From: Bacteroidia bacterium
GTDB taxonomy: Bacteria; Bacteroidota; Bacteroidia; J057; JADKCL01
NCBI GenBank assembly: GCA_020635905.1
Contig: JACJYV010000001.1
Coordinates: 992,001-1,056,000 of the forward strand
Reading direction: 5' to 3'
DNA length: 64,000 bases
The notes under the pieces are model-generated. The model did no database searches and was not told the origin of the DNA. It saw only the letters and a program-made list of their open reading frames with translations. Of this stretch, positions 23,301 to 32,300 are shown piece by piece; position 1 is the stretch's first letter, and each line of letters opens with the position of its first letter. The translations under genes were made by a program, and so were the position numbers.

Positions 23301-26300
23301 TCCTGACAAACAGCCACCGGTGCGGTGGTATCCTGAACGGTAATATTGGAATTGCAGGTAGTGGTGTTTCCACTTTGATCAATCACAGTCAGCACTTCCG
23401 GATTCACTCCCAAATCCACACAGCTGAAAGTGGTATCGCTGAGGGAAATATGGGTGATGGAACAGTTGTCATTCGAGCCATTATTTACCGCTGCACCGGA
23501 AGTCAGGGCATTGCCCGAGCCATTCAGAAACAGGGTCAGATCCTGACAAATGGCCACCGGGGGAACCGTATCCAGCACCGTGAGGTTGGCATTACAGGTA
23601 TTGGTATTGCCACTCTGGTCGATTAAGGTCAGCACCTCAGGATTCACTCCCAGGTCCACACAGGAGAATGTGGTGTCGCTGAGGGAAATATGGGTAATGG
23701 TGCAATTATCTGTGGAACCGTTATTCACAGCTGCACCAGAGGTGAGGGCATTGCCCGAGCCATCCAGATACAGGGTCAGATCCTGACAAATTGCGTTAGG
23801 GACCAGGGTATCCTGCACAGTCAGGGTAGCATTACAGGTGCTCTGATTGCCGCTGGGGTCGATTACAGTCATGACCACGGCGTTGGCGCCCAGGTCCCCA
23901 CAGGTGAAGGTGGAATCGCTCAGACTGAAATGGGAAATGGTGCAATTATCCGTAGAAGAATTATTGACCGCCACTGAACTCGTGGAGGCATTTCCTGTGC
24001 CCCCGAGGTAAAGAGTCAGGTCCTGACAATTGGCAACGGGTGGGGTGGTATCCTGGATGGTCACCATGGCATGGCAGGTATCAGAATTACCATGAATGTC
24101 ATTTACGGTCAGAGTCACTGTATTAACGCCCACCTCATTGCACCCAAAGACGGCTGGGGAAGAAGATGATCCCGCCACCCCGCAATTATCACTGGTGCCT
24201 GCCGTCACATCACCGGGGAAGACTGTCGCGCTGCCCCCACCGTTGAGGATCACTGTGATATTCTGACAGGTGGCCACAGGAGGAGTGGTATCCTGCACCG
24301 TAACCGTGAATGAGCAATTCGCAGAGTTTCCTCCAGCATCTGAAACGCTGTACTGGACCGTGGTGGCGCCCACATTGAAGGTTTGGCCGCTGGCAAATCC
24401 ACTACCAGATCCCGTGGTAAAACCACTCAGGGTGTAAGAGCTGACCGTGATGCTGCAATTGTCCCACAGAGAGTCAGGGTCAATGGAATTTACGGTATTA
24501 AAGCAATTTGTCCCGTTATCCTGGGCCGTTACATTAGCCGGGCAAATAATTACAGGCACGATGGTATCCAGCACCGTTACATTCGCCAGGCAGGAATCAA
24601 CATTTCCGCTTGCATCACTTACAATCACGGTTACTTCATTGGCCGGGGCCATCACCGTTTTGAAATAGGCATCAATTCCACCCCCGTTGGGATTCCAGCC
24701 TGAACCTGTGTTTTGCCACAGATTTCCATTGGGATAGAGATCGCCCAGGGAGTTGTCGAGGATCAGCACGATGGGTGAAGGGTTGATGAAATACCATACA
24801 TAGTCCTGACCGGCCACCAAATTAACCGGGGTGCTGAAGGAGACCGAATATTCGGCCATGGCGGCTCCCACGTTGACTGGCTGAGTAGCCAGCACGGACG
24901 CGGTAGCAGGATTATTACCCTGGGCAATGACAAAACTCGCAGTCACCGCACCATTGAAATGGTAGGCCCGCACCGAAATAGATTGCAGGCTGCCCGTCAC
25001 CCCTGCCTGGAAGGATTGTCCTGCCCCGACCTGGCCGCCTGCGGCGAAGCCAAAATTCGTCTGCTGCTGGTCAATACTTGCTGCATTGCTGCAGTTCACT
25101 GAGTTCGAACTCAGACTGACGCTGGTATTTCCACAATTGTCGCTGGTCGAAGCCACCAACAGAGCGCTGTCGAGGGCAAATACCCCGTTACTGTCCAGAT
25201 AAACGGTGGTATCATTGCAGGTAACCGTGGGTGAAATCGTATCCTGGATAGTAACCATGGCATGGCAGGTATCAGAATTACCATGAATGTCATTTACGGT
25301 CAGAGTCACCGTATTAACGCCCACCTCATTGCACCCAAAGACGGCTGGCGAAGAAGAAGATCCCGCCACCCCGCAATTATCGCTGGTGCCTGCCGTAACA
25401 TCACCGGGGAAGACAGTCGCGCTGCCCGCACCATTCAGGAATACCGTGATATTCTGGCAGGTCGCCACAGGCGGGGTGGTATCCTGCACCGTCACGTTGA
25501 AGGTACAGGAATCGATATTCAGGTAGTTGTAGGTAACCGTGGTGGTTCCCACCGGGTAAGTTCCGGAGGCATTGGCAGCCGGGGTAAAGTTGTTGCTAAA
25601 CAAGGTGGGCTGCGCTCCTGCCACGAAGTTGGAGGTAGGCCCGGTTTTCGCAAAATTCACAAGGGTTCCTGCATTCCCTGTAAGGGATGGGGTAAGATTG
25701 GCAATGGATGTATTATTTCCTCCGGCAATGCCCTGATTGGCCTGGTAATATCTGATCAGACCGGTCTGCAATGAAGAAAGCTCAACATTCATGTTTGCCT
25801 GTATCTGAGCCTGGGTACGGGCTACGTTCCAGATCCGGATCTCGTCCAAATTCCCGTCGAATGAGTGCGCTGCGCCCCCCCACTGGGTGCGACCAAGGAA
25901 AAAGTTCCCCGAACCGGTGAAATTCGAAGGCGAATCATCACTCCCGACCAGCACACCGTCAAGGTATATAAAGCGGTCAGTTCCGGAACCGACAGAGGCG
26001 TCATAAACAAATGCCAGGTGGTGCCATCCGGCTGAAATGCTACCAACATTTACGACCAGGTCATTGAAAAAGAAGCCCAGAATAAGGGAAGTGCCGCCCA
26101 AAAATCCGCAATGCAGTTGGTTATTAGCTCCCCCGGTTCCCTGTCCAAAAATAATGTCAGCGCTCGATCCGTTCCGGGTAAACCAGGCTTCCAAAGTGAA
26201 GCTGGAGTTGGTCAATACCACCCCGGAATTGGTCACATGGTCATCAATTCCATCAAAATGAAGGCTGTTGCCCATCACCGACGGATCGCAATTATCAACG

Positions 26301-29300
26301 ATGGTGGGATCGGGCAGGGTTACCGCCGCATCACAACTGACTGTACTGGAAGGCACTGTGGTATCTGCCGGGCAGGTAATGGTTCCCGGGATGGTGTCCT
26401 GCACCGTCACATAGGCCTGGCAGGTATCCTGATTCAGACTTTGGTCAGTAACAGTTAAGGTGACCACCTGCACCCCAATTTCACCACAGGCAAAAATCGA
26501 ATCTGCAAGGGAAATCTGGGTTATGGTACAATTGTCCGTTGATGCGTTACTTATATCCAAACCCGCAATGGTATCCGCTCCATTGGCATTCAGATAAACC
26601 GTAATGTCCTGGCAAATAGCCACCGGGGGCACCGTATCAAGTACCATTACATGAGTTCCACATGTACCTTGATTTCCGGCAAGATCCAGAACAGTCAGGG
26701 TTACAGGGGTTACTCCCAGATTTCCGCAAAGTGCAGTATCCGGGCTCACCCACACGGAGTCAATTCCGCAATTGTCAGTGGAGCCATTATTGATGTTGCC
26801 CACCAAAATGGGTGCGATTCCCGCCCCGTTCAAATAGACCGTATCCGCAATCGTATCCGCAGGAGTTACAAAAGTGGTGAAAGCCAGATCGGCCCCGGCA
26901 TCCTGAGACCAGGAGCCAGCCAGCTGCCATTCAGTACCGTTGGCATAGGCGTTGGAATTATTCTCATAAACCCCAAAAATACCCGGATCTCCCCCATCCG
27001 TGACCCGGACGAGGTAATTGCTGCCAGCCGTAACTGCTGCGGGAGCAGGGAAAGTGATCTGGAAGGTGGTGAGCGAATTGGTGGTGGCCTGCGTGGTGGA
27101 AGCCAGCACCGTGCCCGTGGTCGGGTCCGAACCCGTCACGATTTCAACCAGGGCGTTGACATTGCCTGAGTGGCTGAAGGCCAGGTCCACCCGCCCAAGA
27201 TTTCCTGAAATCCCGGCCTGGAAGGTCTGGGCAAATCCATTGGTAACGATCAGCGTACCATCAAAACTTCCCTGATTCTGGTCCTGGGTCAAACCTCCGT
27301 TGCAGTTCGCAATGGGAGGAATACTGTCGTTTACCGTCACAGTGAAGGAACAGGTATCAGCATTACAGGTGGAGTCGCGCAGGATGAATTCCACCGTGCT
27401 GATGCCCTCGGCGAACGTAAATCCTGACGGATCGCCGGTTCCGTTGCCGGTCGAAACACCTGAAATACTCCAGAGGGTGTCACGGATAGCGCAATTATCA
27501 GAGGCGGAGGTCACCCCAAGGCCATTTACAACGGCATTACAGGTAGAGGCGGAAGTTGAAACGGTTTTATTTGCAGGACAACTGACCACAGGTGCAACAG
27601 GATCAATCAGGAGAATGACAGGCGTACAGGTAGTTGAATTGCCACTCGCATCGGTCGCGGTAGCGGTTACCGTTCCGGCCGAAGAGCAGGTCACAAATGT
27701 TCCAAAGGAAATGTCCGATCCGGCTTGCGGAACCCAACCGCCGCCATTATTGACATAGGCGATCCCGGGGGCGTACGGATTGGTAATATCAACCAGAGCG
27801 GTCATGTCAAAAGGAAGTCCGCCGTCGTCGATGGTGAAGCTCAATGAATCTCCGGGTTGCACCGACGGGGGCACCGTAAGTCCAACTTTGGGAGAGGTGA
27901 GGGTATTGCTCATCACGAAGATTTCCGACCCAATCACATTTGCAGTAGCAGGATTCGGACCATCATACAGGGTCAGCACGCCGGGAACTCCCGGAATGCC
28001 GTAGGCATTGAAAAAACGGATGGCGGTCAGTTTGCCTGCCTGCCCCACCACGAAACTCTGGCCCCAACCCGTGGTTGACTGAGTGCTGTTGCCTGGCACG
28101 GAAGCCTGGTCGAGGTTTTCGGTAAAAGTCAGATCGCTGCAGGTGAAGGAGTTTTGGCTGAATGAAACCAAACCTACTCCGCAATTGTCGGTCACAGAAG
28201 CAATTACTGCCGCGCTGTCCAGCGAGGCATTACCACCCCCATCCAGAAACAAGGTGTCAGGATTGCATACAAGCACTGGCGCAGTGGTGTCCTGCACCGT
28301 CACGGTAAAGGAACAGCTACCTGGATTACCCGAGGTATCGGTCGCGGTGTACATTACGGTGGTGATGCCCACATTGAAGGTCGAACCACTTGCATCCCCA
28401 GAGCCAGATCCAACCGTACTCCCGCTGAAAGTCCATGAAGTGTCCTGAATCGCACAATGGTCCGTAACCGAAGCCGGGGCAATGCTTGCCACGGTATTGG
28501 AGCAGTTGGTTCCATCGTCCTGTACCACCACGTTGGAGGGGCAGGTAACGGTCGGCGGCGTGGTATCCTGAACCGTAACTGTAAACGTACAGGTATCAGA
28601 ATTTCCACCATAATCAGTCACAATGTACTGCACCAGGGTCACACCTACGGTGAAAGTCTCACCATTCACATCTCCTGTGCCTGCGCCGGTTGTAACTCCG
28701 GATTGGGTCCAGGCCGTATCGGCCAGACCACAGTTGTCAGTAGCCACCGGAGCCAGCCCGGTCGCAATATTGGAGCAGTTCGAGCCATCGTCGCTCAGAG
28801 TGGCATTGGCAGGGCAGGTAACCACGGGAGGAATGGTATCTGCCGGACCAGGCATCCAGTTGGAGTGGTAGGGACCACCTCCCAGAGAACCAAAATCAGG
28901 GTTGGCGCCCGGTGTCCCCGAAGCATTGCCGGGCACAGTCTGGTCAGAGAAAAAGCCGGTGGCGCTCACCTCAAAGGCAAAGGCCCGCAGGCTGTCCTGA
29001 ATGCCACCCAGCTGACTCCACGGAATGGCAAATTCCATAGAAGCATTGCAGGTATCTGCATCGTAAGCCATGCGAATGGAATTCGCAGCAAAAACAGAAC
29101 CCCCCACATTCAGGGTCGGCGTTCCTGCCTGACCCGCGTTGCCCACAAACTGGGTGCCCGTGCCGATTTTACCAGCGTCAATATACATGTCGGTGGAGCT
29201 GTTGCCCGAGTTCCAGGCCAGCATATAGTCCACTTCGAAATCTGCTTTGTAATTGGGGAAGGTGTTATTTCCAATGTAATGGAAGCCACCGTTATTGAAA

Positions 29301-32300
29301 CTCAGGTTGGTTCCCGCCGGGGCCCCGGTCGTATTACTGAAATCCAGCATGAGGCCGATTCCGTCGTTGCCTCCGTTGGTACCCACCGAGCGAACTGCAA
29401 TAAAAAGGGTATCGCAGGTGGAGTAATAGAGAATATCTTCAATCGAGGTACCGTTGGCGAAGCCTGTGTTTCCATTGGCTTTGCTGGCCAGGGTCTGCCA
29501 GAGGGTTTCATTGGTAAGCCCGTCCAGCACCACGGTAGTGGGTTGTGGGAATCCGGCAATATTCAGAAGGGCAGCATTGGAGGAGTCCGTAAGGGCTCCT
29601 GAGCAACCGTAAGCCACCATGCGGTATTGGTATCCGTCCATGGAGGGAGAAACAGGAAAAATACCCAGGCTGATGGTGGCTGTTCCTGAGTAGGGAGCCA
29701 CGTCCGTCAGGGCGGTCCAGGTCACTCCATTATCGGTAGAGACATGCCAGCGTACACTGTCGGCTACCCCGGAGGTATCCGAAACAAAGCTGGCCGGATT
29801 TCCAAGCCCGCAGGCAGTTACGTTTGCAGGCTGAGTGGAAACCACCGGAGGAAGGCAGTTGAACAGCATTTGCCCGCCTGCGCTGAAGCCATTGGCAATG
29901 AAGGCATCCAGGTCACCGTCGCCGTCCACGTCGGCCAAAGCCACCCCGTTGGAGTTGGAGGTACCCGGATTCTGACCGGTCGGGGTAAATACGCCCAGAC
30001 CATTATTCAGATAAATTACCTTGGGTTGGTTGGCATTCACCACAAATGCGTCCAGGTCACCATCCCCGTCCACGTCGCCCAGAGCCACGTCGAAGGAGAA
30101 GCCAGCACCCAGGCTTTGCCCGGAATCAGTAAAGTTTCCGGCACCGTCGTTTTTCCAAACCTTATTACCCCCGGCAATGATGGCCTCAAAAATATCCAGA
30201 TCTCCATCCCCGTCCAGGTCACCCGCTTCAATATCTTTGGAATTATCCAATCCCAGCAACTGACCCGAATCCGTAAAGGTCCCCGCGCCATTATTCAGCC
30301 AAACCCGGTTTGCCTGGCTCTCGTTGGCTTCCCACAGATCCACGTCACCATCACCATCAAAATCGCCCAGCGCAATAGAGGTGGTACGGTAAAAACCGAT
30401 GTTCTGGGCGCCCTGAGAGAAGGTGCCGCTGCCATTATTGAAATAGACCTTGTCAGCAGAGTTATAATTGCCCACCACCGCGTCGAGGTCGCCGTCTCCG
30501 TCCAGGTCAGCCAGCTTTACGTCGTTGGAGCGGGCATTGCCCAGGTTTTGACCAGAATCAGTAAACTGCCCGCTACCGTTATTGAAATATACTTTATTGG
30601 GTTCGGCAGAGGCATTTCCGTCATTGCTCACAAATGCATCCAGGTCACCGTCTCCGTCGAGGTCGCCCAGCGCCGCATAGCTGGAGGAATTGGTGCCCAG
30701 GCTTTGACCGTTGGAAGTAAAGAATCCGCTTCCGTTATTGAGAAACACCTTATTGGGCTGGAAATTGAGGTTAGCCACAAAGGCATCCTGATCGCCGTCA
30801 CCGTCCAGATCGCCGAAGGAAACGTGGAAAGAACTGCTGGAGGCCAGGGTTTGGTTGGTATTATAAAACATGGCTGGTCCCACGCCCGCTGCGCCGCGGA
30901 ATTGCCAGTGGAAATCTCTTCCAAATGCCCCGCCCAGCGGGTTGGCCAATGCAGATTCGGCCAGCACATGGACTACTTCATTTTCCTTAAAGGCCACCGT
31001 TGGAGTGAGAATAACCGAATTACCCGAAACACTATAGGTCGCAGTCCGGTAGCCTTCCATATTGCCATGAACTACAAAGCTGGACGAATTGACAGTGGCA
31101 ATATCCATAGCCTGGTCAAAATCAGCGATCACCTGGCTGTTCAGGGCAGCATTACTCAGATTGGTGTCGGGCGCTACGGAAAGCAAAACAGGAATGGAAA
31201 TAAATGCACCCTGGAACTCAAATGCACCCGGATCACGGGATTCTCCCCCGGGCTTGGCCTGAAAATCACGGGCATTGCCATCCAGATCAGTGGTCAGGTT
31301 ATTAACCGTGGACCAGTCAGTGGCATTGCTGGCGGTATCCAGCGCATTCGAGTAGGCATTGAGTCGACCGTAAACGTCCGCAAAACCCGGATCGAAATCA
31401 TATACATTGGAGCAGGTACAATTCCCCGGATTGCCTCCCTGAATAATGGAGTAATGAATCCGGATCGCACCCGAGCCGCCCAGGTTACCTGTGACAGGCG
31501 AAACGCCTGCATTGCCCCAAACGATGGTATTATAAAGACGGTTAGACCCACCTGTGTTGTAATAAACGGCTGAAGCAGAGTCAGTGGCTGTATTCCCAAT
31601 AAAGGTGGAATTGCCCACATTCGTATTGACTCCCATGTACAATCCTCCACCCACATTGGTGGCATTATTCCCCCTGAAAACACAATTCATCAGGAAAGTC
31701 GAGGCCCCGGAATAGACGCCTCCCCCCTGCTGGGCGGTATTAGACTCAAAGATACAGCCATAATGCTGGGGATTGGAGTTGCCGGGCCAGTAGCAGCCCC
31801 CGCCCTGGGTGGCGCTGTTATTGCGCACCCAGCAATTATACATATCTGTGTAGCCATTATTGCGGTAAACGCCTCCCCCCAGGTTTTTGGGGTTAGCACC
31901 GTTCGCATTTCCATTTTCGATAATCAAACCATCCAATTTTCCGCCGGAAGCATTCAGCACCTGCACCACATGGTAGGAATTGTCTGCATTATTGCTGGCT
32001 ACCCCAATGTCACCTGAGAGAATGGTCGGGTTGGTGGTCCAGTTGCGGGCCGCAAAAGTGCTGCCGCCCACCGGAAAACCTCCAAAAACGAAGGTATTAT
32101 TCTTTTTCACAAAGAAAGAGGAATCCCGGCTGGAGGTACCTTCGTCGGGATAGTAGGTATTGGCGGCCACGAAAACAGAGTCACTGCTGGCTGCCACCCG
32201 CATAGCGGTTTTCAGGCTGGTGAAAGCCCCGGCCCAGGTGCGTCCGTTATTGGCGCCTGTGGCGGTTTTATCCACGTAGAAATGGGTGGGATTGCAAAGT

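Larger units (their letters stand above)
7190..28850 (-). repeat. HYR-type coding repeat array (about 79 units of 240-250 bp)
   Basis: I counted the recurrent unit boundary Asp-(Thr/Asn/Ser)-x-x-(Ala/Pro)-Pro about 79 times in the translated minus strand. Two subtypes alternate in blocks. Type A is a classical HYR with Cys-Pro-Ala-(Asp/Asn)-x-Thr-Val and Ser-Gly-x-x-Phe-x-Val-Gly. Type B has Cys-Gln-(Asp/Asn)-x-Thr-(Val/Leu)-x-Leu-Asp-Gly and Phe-x-Cys-Ser-x-x-Gly-x-Asn-x-Val-Thr-Leu-Thr-Val. Neighbouring units are often the most alike at DNA level, which indicates tandem expansion and gene conversion. Confidence 0.9.
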
